Assembly (NCBI RefSeq): GCF_002204185.1
Contig: NZ_MXPU01000020.1
Span: 56,448 to 120,447, forward strand
Source: Rhizobium esperanzae
GTDB lineage: Bacteria > Pseudomonadota > Alphaproteobacteria > Rhizobiales > Rhizobiaceae
Direction: 5' to 3'
Length of the DNA stretch: 64,000 nt
Within the stretch, counting starts at the first letter, position 1. The number at the start of each line of letters is the position of its first letter. Below, in pieces: positions 18,188 to 28,573 of this stretch. Under the pieces are notes generated by a model. It saw only the letters and a program-made list of their open reading frames with translations, was not told the DNA's origin and searched no databases. The position numbers and the translations under genes are program-made.

Positions 18188-18322
18188 CATTTTCTGGATA
18201 AAATCTCGAAAATGCGCTAGGAATTGATCCAAGCTTATTAAGAGAAACACGTTAAGAGACAAGGTACGGCGGATGGACGCCACCTTTGACCGATCGCCAC
18301 TTTCTCATTCCCGGACGATGCC

Positions 18323-19417
18323 GTGAAACGCCGAAACCTGTCTCTTGCTCTTGTGCTTGCGCTGGCATCGCCGGCCGCCGCACAGAGCAGCGCCGTCTGC
18401 AACGACCTGCGTGGTCGCCTGGCCGACCTACCACGATCGATCGGCAACAATAACGGTCCGGAAGCGCGCCAATATGCCAGCGCAATCGCCGAGCAAAACC
18501 TTGAGCTGCGCAAGGTCCGCAACGATCTGCGCAGCTATGGCTGCACCTCGGGCAGCATGGTCGTGATCGGCGGTGAGAATGCCGATTTTTGCGCAGAGCT
18601 TTCTGACGCCGAGGCCCGGATGATCGACAATATCCGCTATCTCCAGGACCGCCGCAACGAGCTGCGCAGCCAGGCCGGCGATGACGACGCGCGCCGAGAA
18701 TTGACGGCGGCACTCGAACGCAATGGCTGCAACAGCGAAAATTTCTATACCCCGACAGAGCGCAGCGCCAGCGAGCCCGCCCCAAGCGTCGAGGAACAGG
18801 CGATGCGCACCGACACATTCATCCCGCTCGGCGGCGGTGAAGAGGCCGATCCGCGTAATGGTCTGCCGAGGACCGAAATGTTTTCGCCGGTCAGCACCAT
18901 CTGCGTTCGCAGCTGCGACGGCGGCTTCTTCCCGATCAGTTCGAACACCACCTCGGTCGATTTCGACCGCGATGCCCAGACCTGCGCCAAGATGTGCCCC
19001 GGCATCGAGACCGAGCTCTTCTATCGCGACGTGACCAGCACGGACGCCTCGAACATGATCTCGGCCGCAACGGGCGCGCCCTATAGCGCCATGAAGAACG
19101 CTTTCGCTTACAAGAACCGCGCGCCTGGTGAGAAAAATTCCTGCGCCTGCAATCTCACTGCCTATTACGAGGAGATGCGCGGGAAGCAGGCCCTGAGCGA
19201 ACCGCCGCAGCAAGGCTCGATCACGACGGTCCGCACCAATCCGCCGGCGAAAGATACTGCAGCAGCAGCCCCGCCGCAGTCATCCGTCCCCGAACGTCCC
19301 TATGACCCCACGCAGAACAAGGTCCGTCAGGTCGGCCCGCAATTCCTCGCCGGCGACCAGGGCTCGATCGACCTTGCCAATCCGGCGACGCCGGGCCCAC
19401 AACCACAACAGCAGTAA
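18323..19417 (+). CDS. DUF2865 domain-containing secreted protein
   Basis: 364 residues starting at a GTG; the nearby ATG at 18318 is out of frame. A Sec signal ends around ASPAAAQSS. The first half is helical with regular Arg/Asn/Leu and paired Cys residues. The DUF2865 core follows: ICVRSCDGGFFPISSN, FDRDAQTCAKMCPG and ETELFYRDV, with Cys pairs suggesting disulphides. The C-terminus is Pro/Gln-rich. The family is common in Rhizobiales and has no established function; a periplasmic or cell-surface location is inferred. It converges on bluB with a 3-base gap. Confidence 0.85.
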   Translation: MKRRNLSLALVLALASPAAAQSSAVCNDLRGRLADLPRSIGNNNGPEARQYASAIAEQNLELRKVRNDLRSYGCTSGSMVVIGGENADFCAELSDAEARMIDNIRYLQDRRNELRSQAGDDDARRELTAALERNGCNSENFYTPTERSASEPAPSVEEQAMRTDTFIPLGGGEEADPRNGLPRTEMFSPVSTICVRSCDGGFFPISSNTTSVDFDRDAQTCAKMCPGIETELFYRDVTSTDASNMISAATGAPYSAMKNAFAYKNRAPGEKNSCACNLTAYYEEMRGKQALSEPPQQGSITTVRTNPPAKDTAAAAPPQSSVPERPYDPTQNKVRQVGPQFLAGDQGSIDLANPATPGPQPQQQ

Positions 19418-19420
19418 TGG

Positions 19421-20116
19421 CTACGGGTCGTTACGTCCCCATCCGTCGTGGAAAACCAGTTCCTCGAGCGGCAGCCGCTGCCGCCAGCCTTTGACCGAGA
19501 GTTCCGGTTCGTCATAAAGCCGGTCGACAAAGCCGGCGCAGAGCCAGGCGACCACCTCGATATGCTCGGGTATGCCGAGAATTGATTTCAGGTCGCCTTC
19601 ACGAAAGATGCTGACCCAGCCAATGCCGACGCCTTCGGCGCGGGCCGCAAGCCAGAGATTCTGGATGGCGCAAACGGTCGAGTAGGAATCCATCCGCGGA
19701 TTGTGCGTCCGTCCCAGCACCACGCTGCCGCCGCGGGTGGGATCGCAGGTCACGCATATGCCGAGCGGCGCTTCCACGATGCCTTCGAGCTTGAGGGATC
19801 GATAAGCCTGCCGCCGCTCGCCTTCAAACATCGACGCCGCCTCTTCGTTAGCCTTGGCAAAGGCGTCGCGCACGCGCGCACGGACGGCTGCACTTTTCAC
19901 CAGAATGAAATTCCATGGCTGCATGAAGCCGACCGACGGCGCATGATGGGCGGCTGTCAGGAGCCGCGCCACGAGGTCGTCGGGCAAGGGATCGGGCAGG
20001 AACTGGCTGCGCACGTCCCGCCGCGTCATGATTGCGTGATAGACGGCGTCACGTTCGGCCATGGAAAAACCGGATGCCGCCGAAAGGGCATCCGCATCAA
20101 AGGGTCGCATCGTCAA
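19421..20116 (-). CDS. bluB: 5,6-dimethylbenzimidazole synthase BluB
   Basis: 231 residues, the expected size. It is a nitroreductase-like flavin protein with typical BluB segments: AVYHAIMTRRDVRSQF at the N-terminus, LLTAAHHAPSVGFMQPWNF, and GIGWVSIF near the middle. BluB breaks up reduced FMN with O2 to make dimethylbenzimidazole, the lower ligand of vitamin B12. A cobalamin riboswitch lies ~45 bases upstream on the same strand, which independently supports the assignment. It appears to be transcribed alone; no other cob gene is in the window. Confidence 0.95.
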   Translation of the reverse strand: MTMRPFDADALSAASGFSMAERDAVYHAIMTRRDVRSQFLPDPLPDDLVARLLTAAHHAPSVGFMQPWNFILVKSAAVRARVRDAFAKANEEAASMFEGERRQAYRSLKLEGIVEAPLGICVTCDPTRGGSVVLGRTHNPRMDSYSTVCAIQNLWLAARAEGVGIGWVSIFREGDLKSILGIPEHIEVVAWLCAGFVDRLYDEPELSVKGWRQRLPLEELVFHDGWGRNDP

Positions 20117-20160
20117 ATTCCCAACAACGCAACCGCCCGCTGTCCGCGCGGGTTGGGTCT

Positions 20161-20336
20161 ATCTTGCCAGGCCGGTCTTCTGACTTGGCGTCATCCGTCT
20201 GCCGCAGCCTTCCCGGCAATAGCCAGTGGCATGATGAAGCGGCGGGCGTCGGCCTTACAGCGTTGGGCACGTTCCGGTCTTGCACCGGATTCCCGATTCT
20301 CCCGCGTGAAAGCGGGCACCTGACGAGGTATCTATT
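20161..20336 (-). promoter_or_regulatory. Cobalamin (B12) riboswitch upstream of bluB
   Basis: Read on the minus strand, the region has the class hallmarks in order: a GGTGCC start, GGGAATCCGGTGCAAGACCGG, CAACGCTGTAA, the GCCACTGG box, GGGAAGGC and the closing B12 box GATGACGCCAAGTCAGAAGACC followed by GCCTGGC, which can pair back to the start. It should turn off bluB when adenosylcobalamin is plentiful. Boundaries are approximate. Confidence 0.93.
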
Positions 20337-20544
20337 TCAGGAAAGCGCTTCGCGGGCAAGCGGAGGCAGCCGAGCCCGATGAGGCCGTTAGGCAAACAGC
20401 GATTTTTCCGCCTGACGTGCCGGTGAACAGGCGGCGGCTGGTCACGACCACGCTCGATGCATTGGAGACTGCTGCGCGCCCAAGCCCGCTTTCAGGCCGC
20501 AGATTCTGCGTGACAACGGAAGGCCGCCACGCTAAACACGCAGC

Positions 20545-20619
20545 ATGTCGATCACTTCTGTCTACGCCTCGCGATTTTATTCGTACCGCTGCTCCCAGCG
20601 GATGCGGGTCCGTGCGTAA
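20545..20619 (+). CDS. Aromatic leader peptide of the aroG attenuator
   Basis: A 24-codon ORF. After MSITSVYAS it carries Tyr7, Phe11, Tyr12 and Tyr14 (RFYSYR), followed by a basic tail and TAA at 20617-20619. Four aromatic codons in eight positions, just before the first hairpin and ending 91 bases upstream of a DAHP synthase gene, fit a regulatory leader peptide. Stalling at Tyr12 or Tyr14 would cover segment 1 of the downstream RNA. The Shine-Dalgarno sequence is poor, the weak point of this call. It is unlikely to have a function beyond controlling transcription. Confidence 0.6.
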   Translation: MSITSVYASRFYSYRCSQRMRVRA

Positions 20620-20676
20620 CTGAATTCGAGACGACGACAACCCGAACAGCCGCTAGTCTACCTGGCGGCTTTTTTG
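20586..20676 (+). promoter_or_regulatory. Transcription attenuator of aroG with competing stems
   Basis: Three mutually exclusive structures are visible. 1:2 hairpin: CCGCTG (20586-20591) with CAGCGG (20596-20601). 2:3 antiterminator: AGCGG plus CGGGT (20597-20609, split by ATG) with ACCCG plus CCGCT (20640-20654, split by AACAG). 3:4 terminator: AGCCGCTAG (20648-20656) with CTGGCGGCT (20662-20670), then T6. The order Tyr/Phe codons, 1:2, 2:3, 3:4 is that of classical amino-acid biosynthetic attenuators. High charged tRNA-Tyr/Phe should allow the terminator to form; stalling should favour the antiterminator. Confidence 0.7.
20648..20676 (+). terminator. Attenuator terminator before aroG
   Basis: A 9-bp stem with one G-U pair and a 5-base loop, followed directly by six T residues: a strong intrinsic terminator 35 bases before the aroG start. 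Confidence 0.75.
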
Positions 20677-20710
20677 TTTCCGCACGGTATGACCAAACAG
20701 GAGCCACACC

Positions 20711-21778
20711 GTGCCCGATACCATTGATGATCTGCGTATCCTCGAGATCACCCCGCTGACCAAACCCGCCGATATCATCGCGGAAATTCCCCGAACCGTT
20801 GCCGTCAGCGAGACGGTGACCAGCAACCGTCATGCGATCCATCAGATCCTCGAGGGAGAAGACGACCGCCTGATCGTCGTCATCGGCCCCTGCTCCATCC
20901 ACGATCCTGCTGCAGCACGCGAATATGCCGAGCGCTTGGCGGAACAGCGGCAGCGCCTCTCCAGCGATCTGGAAATCGTCATGCGCGTCTATTTCGAAAA
21001 GCCCCGCACCACGGTCGGCTGGAAGGGTCTGATGAACGACCCGCATCTCGACGGCAGCTACCGCATCGAGGAAGGGCTTCGCATTGCCAGGCGCCTGCTG
21101 CTCGACATCAACGCAATGGGCCTGCCCGCTGGCGTCGAATTCCTCGAGACGATCACGCCGCAATACATCGCCGACCTTGTCAGTTGGGGCGCGATCGGCG
21201 CGCGTACGACCGAAAGCCAGATCCATCGCCAGCTCGCCTCCGGCCTCTCCTGCCCGATCGGCTTCAAGAACGGCACGGATGGCGGCGCCCGCGTCGCGCT
21301 CGACGCGATCCTCGCCGCGTCGCAGCCGCATCACTTCCCCGCCGTCACCAAGGACGGACAGGCGGCAATCGCCTCGACAAAGGGCAACGAGGACTGCCAC
21401 ATCATCCTGCGCGGCGGCAAGCGGCCGAATTACGAGGCGACCGATGTCGAAGCCGTCACAGCCGAATGCCTTAAACTCGGCGTGGCCCCGCGCATCCTGA
21501 TCGACGCCAGCCATGCCAACAGCGGCAAGGACCCGATGAACCAGCCGCTCGTCGTCCATTCCGTGGCCTCGCAGATCGCCGCCGGAAACCATCATATCAA
21601 GGGCATGATGCTAGAAAGCAACCTCGTCGCCGGCCGCCAGGATCTCGTTCCCGGCAAGCCGCTGGTCTACGGCCAGTCGATCACCGATGGCTGCATCGAC
21701 TGGGACATGTCGGTAACAGTATTGGAAGACTTGGCGAAAGCCGCTGGCGCGCGGCGCAAGGCAGCCGTCGCAGCCTGA
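20711..21778 (+). CDS. aroG: DAHP synthase, class I (AroG/AroF/AroH type)
   Basis: 355 residues, typical of the E. coli-type class I-alpha enzyme that condenses phosphoenolpyruvate and erythrose 4-phosphate at the start of the shikimate pathway. Recognisable segments include VVIGPCSIHDP, YFEKPRTTVGWKGL, GARTTESQIHRQL, GFKNGTDG and RILIDASHANSGKDP, with metal-binding Cys and His. In this family the N-terminal extension forms the feedback site for Phe, Tyr or Trp. Which one is used here is unclear, but the leader peptide suggests Tyr/Phe control. A second, unrelated DAHP synthase lies at 28.6-29.9 kb. Confidence 0.95.
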   Translation: MPDTIDDLRILEITPLTKPADIIAEIPRTVAVSETVTSNRHAIHQILEGEDDRLIVVIGPCSIHDPAAAREYAERLAEQRQRLSSDLEIVMRVYFEKPRTTVGWKGLMNDPHLDGSYRIEEGLRIARRLLLDINAMGLPAGVEFLETITPQYIADLVSWGAIGARTTESQIHRQLASGLSCPIGFKNGTDGGARVALDAILAASQPHHFPAVTKDGQAAIASTKGNEDCHIILRGGKRPNYEATDVEAVTAECLKLGVAPRILIDASHANSGKDPMNQPLVVHSVASQIAAGNHHIKGMMLESNLVAGRQDLVPGKPLVYGQSITDGCIDWDMSVTVLEDLAKAAGARRKAAVAA

Positions 21779-21793
21779 TAGACAACATCAAGC

Positions 21794-21815
21794 GCGGCGG
21801 GCAGACACCCGCCGC
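21794..21815 (+). terminator. GC stem-loop after aroG
   Basis: GCGGCGGG and CCCGCCGC form a perfect 8-bp stem with a 6-base loop, 15 bases after the aroG stop. There is no T-run, so it may be an RNA 3'-end stabiliser rather than a true terminator. The rest of the gap to 22012 shows no gene. Confidence 0.45.
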
Positions 21816-22011
21816 CCAACAGGGCGGTGGGGCCAACCTGGTTATCTCACGGGTACGTCTACCGGATACGGTTTCATAACTCACGCCCGGATGATCGATC
21901 CAAGTTCCGATTTGAAAACTGGTATGAGCAACGTGAGGCTACCAACCAACCGCCCCGCCATCATGGGTGGAGCCCGAGGCCGGATCATCGGCACGCGGAA
22001 TAGGAGCAGAT

Positions 22012-22584
22012 TCAATAGAGCAGCCGTGGATCCACTGAGTCGGGCTCGTGTTCAGTCGCGACCCTGTAATAGGTACGCATATCGTCACGCTCTTTTTCGT
22101 AAGTCCACTTCAAGCCCCATCTGCATTCGTCCGTCATGCACTCACGGCTCTTCGATTCGAACATATCGAGTTGAAATGCCTCGCCATTGATTTCGCCGGT
22201 GATCGAGCCGGTTTTCCCCTTATCCTTCGATATGAGTTCAAACGCCCCTGCTCGACCATCCAGACAGTAGATCTTCCCGCGATAGGTTCGCTCGCCGGTC
22301 TCCAGCTTCCAGAAATTTGTCTTCACCTGCGACACGCTGTAGCGACCCTTGCATTGCTGCCGTTCGGCCGAGCCCATCTCAATCGTTCCCCCCATCTGCT
22401 CACTCTCGTTACTTGCGATCACCTTTCCGAGCACCGGAGTACCCGTTGCGAGGTAGCTTCCCTCGACACCACGGACAAAAAGATATGAACATCCTGCGAG
22501 CGTGAAACCCATTGCCACCACGGAGCCGGCGATCGTGAAACCACGCAGCGTCCACGCGCATCTCAAGACCGCCAGCAAGTCCAT
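22012..22584 (-). CDS. Putative lipoprotein of unknown function
   Basis: About 190 residues from an ATG at 22584 with GGAGG one base upstream, which is closer than usual. The frame is open to 22725, so a longer start exists. A hydrophobic segment ends in FTLAGC, a good lipobox, giving a lipid-anchored protein. The mature part contains Cys residues (QQCKGRY, KIYCLDG, SRECMTDECRWG) and alternating charged/hydrophobic beta-type sequence. I recognise no family. It lies downstream of the TolB-like gene on the same strand and may be co-transcribed, or may be a late acquisition. Confidence 0.55.
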   Translation of the reverse strand: MDLLAVLRCAWTLRGFTIAGSVVAMGFTLAGCSYLFVRGVEGSYLATGTPVLGKVIASNESEQMGGTIEMGSAERQQCKGRYSVSQVKTNFWKLETGERTYRGKIYCLDGRAGAFELISKDKGKTGSITGEINGEAFQLDMFESKSRECMTDECRWGLKWTYEKERDDMRTYYRVATEHEPDSVDPRLLY

Positions 22585-22721
22585 ACCTCCAGGGTCATCT
22601 TCATATTTGCGTTGAAAGACATTCCGCTTCTGAAACGGTTTCCAGCAAGTGTTCGAGTAGGGCGGCCTCTCGATATCATCAGATACTCGCCACCCTGTCA
22701 CAAAATCGCGGTGCGCCCGTC

Positions 22722-23552
22722 TCAAGAACTCACCGGAAAATACCTGACATAGGCGAATTCTTCGCCATCAGGAGACCAGCAGGGCACATTGATCGTGCCC
22801 TGCCCGCCGAAAAGCTCGAACAGCGTCTTCAGATTGCCGCCATCCATATCCATCAGCCGCAGCCGCACATCGAGATCGCGTGGGTGATCGAAAACCGAGG
22901 GGTCATAGGACAGGATCAGCACCTTGTCATTTCCCGGCGACGGATGGGCGAACCAGTTGCCCTGATTATCCGATGTTACCTGCTCTAGGCCCGTGCCGTC
23001 GGGGTGGATACGCCAGATCTGCATCAGCCCGGTGCGGCTGGAGTTGAAATAGATCCATTGCCCGTCGGCGGAATAATCCGGCCCGTCATTGCGGCCCTCG
23101 CCGTGCGTCAGCCGCGTCTCGGCGCCGCCGTCAACGGAGATCGTATAGATGTCGAAGAGATCGTCGCGGATGCCGCAATAGGCGAGCTGACGCCCGTCCG
23201 GCGACCAACCATGCCAGTAGGAGGGGTGGTTTTCAGTGACGAGCCGCGGTGTGCCGCCTTCGATCGGCAGGATATAGATGGCCGACTTGCCGAATTCGGT
23301 CTTGTCCGAGATGAGGATTTTCGTGCCATCAGGTGAAATGCCGTGATCGTTATTGCAATTGACGGCAAAGCCAGTGTCGACCCTGATCACCTCGCCGCCA
23401 TCGAGCGGCAGCCGGAAGAGCAGCCCGTCGCCGTTGAGCAGCAGGTAGGAACCATCAGGCGAGAAGTTCGGCGCTTCCACCAGCCTTTCCGTTTGCCAGA
23501 CCTCGCGAGCCCTGCCCGTCCCGACATTGTAGATCTCGACCGAGCTGCGCAT
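22722..23552 (-). CDS. TolB-like beta-propeller (WD40-like PD40) protein
   Basis: 276 residues made of repeated PD40 blades with the pattern F/W-SPDG near the end of each: NFSPDGSYLL, GISPDGTKIL, GWSPDGRQLAY, DYSADGQWIYF and CWSPDGEEFAYV. There is no signal peptide, so unlike TolB it is probably cytoplasmic. The family is common in rhizobia, and some relatives bind or process sugars, but no catalytic motif can be assigned. It lies 26 bases downstream of nadE on the same strand, so it is probably in the nadE transcript. Confidence 0.8.
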   Translation of the reverse strand: MRSSVEIYNVGTGRAREVWQTERLVEAPNFSPDGSYLLLNGDGLLFRLPLDGGEVIRVDTGFAVNCNNDHGISPDGTKILISDKTEFGKSAIYILPIEGGTPRLVTENHPSYWHGWSPDGRQLAYCGIRDDLFDIYTISVDGGAETRLTHGEGRNDGPDYSADGQWIYFNSSRTGLMQIWRIHPDGTGLEQVTSDNQGNWFAHPSPGNDKVLILSYDPSVFDHPRDLDVRLRLMDMDGGNLKTLFELFGGQGTINVPCWSPDGEEFAYVRYFPVSS

Positions 23553-23578
23553 ATTGCCTCCCTGACATGTCGATTGGG

Positions 23579-25258
23579 TCAGCGATCCCGGAATCGATTG
23601 GTGATCGGATAGCGCCGGTCGCGGCCGAAATTCTTCTTGGTAATCTTCACGCCCGGCGCCGATTGCCGGCGCTTATATTCGGCGAGATAGAGCAGATGCT
23701 CGACCCGGTGAACGGTCGCCACGTCGTGGCCGCGCGCGACGATCTCCTCGACCGCCATTTCCTTCTCCACCAGGCACTCGAGAATATCGTCGAGAACGGG
23801 ATAAGGCGGCAGCGAATCCTGGTCCTTCTGATCGGGGCGCAGCTCGGCCGACGGAGCCTTGTCGATGATATTGTGCGGGATCACCTCACCCGAGGGGCCT
23901 AGCGCACCCGGGGGCACATTCTCGTTGCGCCAGCGCGCCAGCGCATAGACCTGCATCTTGTAGAGGTCCTTGATCGGATTGAAGCCGCCGTTCATGTCGC
24001 CATACAACGTGGCGTAGCCGACCGACATTTCCGATTTGTTGCCCGTCGTCACCACCATCGCGCCGAATTTGTTGGAGATCGCCATCAGGATGACGCCGCG
24101 CGTGCGGCTCTGCAAGTTCTCCTCGGTGATTCCGCTCTCTGTACCCTCGAAGAGGTTGGACAGCGCGCTGCTGAAGCCGGTTACCGGCTGTTCGATCGGC
24201 ACGATGTCATAGCGGCAGCCGAGCGCCCTGGCGCAGTCGGCTGCATCCTTCAGTGAATCTTCCGAGGTGTAACGATAGGGCAGCATCACCGTTCGCACCC
24301 GCTCCTCTCCGAGAGCATCGACCGCGATCGCTGTGCAGATCGCTGAGTCGATGCCGCCGGAAAGGCCGAGAACGACAGTTTTGAAACCGTTTTTATTGAC
24401 GTAATCGCGGAAGCCGAGCAGGCAGGCGCGATAATCGGCCTCCTCACCCTCGGGGATACGCGCCATCGGCCCTTCGGCGCAGTGCCAGCCGGCTTCCCCA
24501 CGTTTCCATGTCGTCACTGCAAGTGCCGTCTCGAACTGGCTCATCTGAAAGGCGAGCGATTTGTCGGCGTTGAAGGCGAAGCTCGCCCCGTCGAACACGA
24601 GCTCGTCCTGCCCTCCGAGCTGGGCGGCATAGATCAGCGGCAGGCCGGTCTCGATCACCTGCTTCAGTACCACCTGGTGACGGATATCGACCTTGCCGCG
24701 ATAATAGGGAGACCCGTTCGGCGACAGCAGGATCTCCGCCCCGCTTTCGGCCAGCGTCTCGCAAACGCCGAGATCACCCCAGATATCTTCGCAGATCGGA
24801 ATGCCGAGCCGCACGCCGCGGAAATTCACCGGCCCCGGCATGGCCCCCTGCACGAAGACCCGCTTCTCGTCGAACTCACCGTAATTCGGCAGATCGACCT
24901 TGTCGCGCACCGCGATAACCTTGCCGCCGTCGAGCACGGCGACGGAATTATAGCGCCCCCTCTCGTCCTGCCTGGGGAATCCGATGACGACCCCCGGCCC
25001 ACCATCGGCGGTATCGGCCGCAAGGCTTTCCACCGCCTTCCAGCAGGCACGGATGAAGGCCGGCTTCAGCACCAGGTCTTCCGGCGGATAGCCGGAGATG
25101 AAAAGCTCGGTCAATACGAGCAGATGCGCGCCCTCTCGGCCTGCATCAGCGCGTGCTTCACGTGCCTTGGCAAGATTGCCGGCGACATCGCCGACCGTGG
25201 GATTGAGCTGGCCGATAGCGATGCGGAAGATATCGGAGAGAGCGTTTTCCTGTGTCAT
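23579..25258 (-). CDS. nadE: NAD+ synthase, glutamine-hydrolysing
   Basis: 559 residues with two domains. Residues ~1-270 are a nitrilase-type glutaminase with Glu in VLTELFISGYPPEDL, a Lys in REKVDLPNYGEF-like sequence (DKVDLPNYG) and nucleophile Cys in PICEDIWGD. Residues ~280-559 are the NAD synthetase with the ATP-binding P-loop LGLSGGIDSA and later TGNKSEMSVGY. It makes NAD+ from nicotinate adenine dinucleotide with ATP and glutamine-derived ammonia. Length fits the two-domain bacterial type. It appears to start its own transcript, with the TolB-like gene following. Confidence 0.95.
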   Translation of the reverse strand: MTQENALSDIFRIAIGQLNPTVGDVAGNLAKAREARADAGREGAHLLVLTELFISGYPPEDLVLKPAFIRACWKAVESLAADTADGGPGVVIGFPRQDERGRYNSVAVLDGGKVIAVRDKVDLPNYGEFDEKRVFVQGAMPGPVNFRGVRLGIPICEDIWGDLGVCETLAESGAEILLSPNGSPYYRGKVDIRHQVVLKQVIETGLPLIYAAQLGGQDELVFDGASFAFNADKSLAFQMSQFETALAVTTWKRGEAGWHCAEGPMARIPEGEEADYRACLLGFRDYVNKNGFKTVVLGLSGGIDSAICTAIAVDALGEERVRTVMLPYRYTSEDSLKDAADCARALGCRYDIVPIEQPVTGFSSALSNLFEGTESGITEENLQSRTRGVILMAISNKFGAMVVTTGNKSEMSVGYATLYGDMNGGFNPIKDLYKMQVYALARWRNENVPPGALGPSGEVIPHNIIDKAPSAELRPDQKDQDSLPPYPVLDDILECLVEKEMAVEEIVARGHDVATVHRVEHLLYLAEYKRRQSAPGVKITKKNFGRDRRYPITNRFRDR

Positions 25259-25448
25259 GTCATTTGTTTAGCCTGCGGCTCCCGTTACCGCAACACGTTC
25301 GCGACCAAAGCGTTGCACCGAGCTCACGATTTTTTTGGTGAACAGGCGCGCTGGAGGCTTACGGCAGCGATGCATTGCAATTTACCGGCGGAGCGGAATA
25401 CTGACGCACGAAAGCGACAGCATCGTTAACGGTCATCGGAAACAGGCC

Positions 25449-25979
25449 ATGAATAATTTTTCGAATTTCGTGCACCATCATTTCGACAAACCTGCCGACG
25501 AACTCGGCGACACGGAAAAGCGCGTGCTGGCGAAAGCCCACGAGCGCAAGATCATCTCGACCGATGTCAACGCCGCCTTTTCTGCCGAGGCCTCTTTTGG
25601 AGAACGTATCGCCGACAGCATCGCCCGTGTTGGCGGCTCATGGTCCTTCATTCTCGGCTTCCTGGCCTTCCTCGTCGTCTGGACGATAATCAACACCATC
25701 GTTTTGGCGAGTGGCGCTTTCGATCCCTATCCCTTCGTCTTCCTGAACCTAATCTTGTCGATGCTCGCCGCCATCCAGGCGCCGATCATCATGATGTCGC
25801 AGAACCGCCAGGCCGAGCGCGACCGCTTCGAGGCGGCCAAAGATTACGAAGTCAATCTCAAGGCCGAACTCGAAGTGCTCTCCCTGCACCAGAAGATCGA
25901 CATGCGCGTCCTGACCGAACTGACGGCGCTGCGCGAAGACGTCGCTCGTCTCAGCGCAGCGCTTGCGGCCAAGACCTGA
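25449..25979 (+). CDS. DUF1003 membrane protein
   Basis: 176 residues. The DUF1003 core covers two closely spaced transmembrane helices (about residues 67-88 and 97-117), with the conserved GGSWSFILGF before the first and APIIMMSQNRQAERDR after the second. A C-terminal helix with coiled-coil character follows. The family is found in many bacteria as small inner-membrane proteins of unknown function. The ATG at 25449 begins the protein-like sequence MNNFSNFVHHHF; an upstream in-frame start lacks support. It is convergent with the GFA gene. Confidence 0.85.
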   Translation: MNNFSNFVHHHFDKPADELGDTEKRVLAKAHERKIISTDVNAAFSAEASFGERIADSIARVGGSWSFILGFLAFLVVWTIINTIVLASGAFDPYPFVFLNLILSMLAAIQAPIIMMSQNRQAERDRFEAAKDYEVNLKAELEVLSLHQKIDMRVLTELTALREDVARLSAALAAKT

Positions 25980-25996
25980 GGCGGGGCACCCCCAAA

Positions 25997-26401
25997 TCAA
26001 CGGGGCGGATACCTGTCATATTGCGGCAGGCCATCTGTTATCTCGTAGAAATCACCTTTGTCGGTGCAATAAATGTGATGGCTGAAGGCAAGGCCGCTCG
26101 GTTCGTCGAAGGCGCCTGCCAGGACCGAAACCTCCACCGCTTCATCCCCCTGCCAAAACAGAGCGGAGCCGCAATTGGCGCAGAAGCCGCGTTGCGCCTC
26201 AGCGCTCGACCGATACCAGCGGACGGCGCCGGGATTTTCCACCGAAAGCGCCACGCGCGGCACGTTGACAGCGGCATAATAGAGTCCCGTCTGCCGGCGG
26301 CATTGGGAACAGTGGCAACCGATGACAGGTCCTGGCTTTGCCCGAATTGAAAATCGCACGGCGCCGCAAAGACAACCGCCTGTATGGTGTTCGCTCATCA
26401 T
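25997..26401 (-). CDS. GFA-family (glutathione-dependent formaldehyde-activating-like) protein
   Basis: 134 residues from 26401, where AGGGGAGAGCG precedes the ATG. The zinc-binding pattern of the GFA/CENP-V fold is complete: GGCLCGAVRF, GCHCSQCRRQTG and later FCANCGSALFW. Despite the family name, most members have no shown role in formaldehyde metabolism. A zinc-dependent carbon-sulphur lyase or glutathione-adduct role is possible. It stands alone between convergent and divergent neighbours. Confidence 0.85.
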   Translation of the reverse strand: MMSEHHTGGCLCGAVRFSIRAKPGPVIGCHCSQCRRQTGLYYAAVNVPRVALSVENPGAVRWYRSSAEAQRGFCANCGSALFWQGDEAVEVSVLAGAFDEPSGLAFSHHIYCTDKGDFYEITDGLPQYDRYPPR

Positions 26402-26683
26402 CGCTCTCCCCTCGCTCCTGGACAAACTTGCGGCCACGAGACCTCGTCGTCAAATCCATTCCCCTGAACGAATGATCAGAAATCTTGAAGCGTTCACGGG
26501 TGGCGGCGGCCCTCGGATGTTGCCCGTTGACAACACCCGCCGACCTCCTCTCATCACCGCGTTGAACCAGACGTTATTCTCGGTGATACTGATGGCTCAA
26601 TTTATTCAACCGCCGGGAGACTGACATGAGAGCGACCCTGTCCAGACAGAAAGGAAACATCGCCCACAAGGACATTCTGCTTC

Positions 26684-28516
<1,833 letters not shown>

Positions 28517-28527
28517 AAAGCAATAAA

Positions 28528-28554
28528 AAACCCGGCGTCACGCCGGGTTTTTGT
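28528..28554. terminator. Bidirectional intrinsic terminator
   Basis: A 10-bp perfect stem (AAACCCGGCG with CGCCGGGTTT) and a 3-base loop, with T-runs on both strands, between the convergent exporter and class II DAHP synthase genes. It can end transcription from both sides. Confidence 0.88.
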
Positions 28555-28573
28555 CATCCGTTTCGGCCTGTCC

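Noticed and set aside
20456..20535. Second possible leader peptide starting ATGCATTGG upstream of the aromatic one
   Set aside because: It lacks clustered aromatic codons and sits too far from the stems; the ORF at 20545 fits the attenuator geometry.
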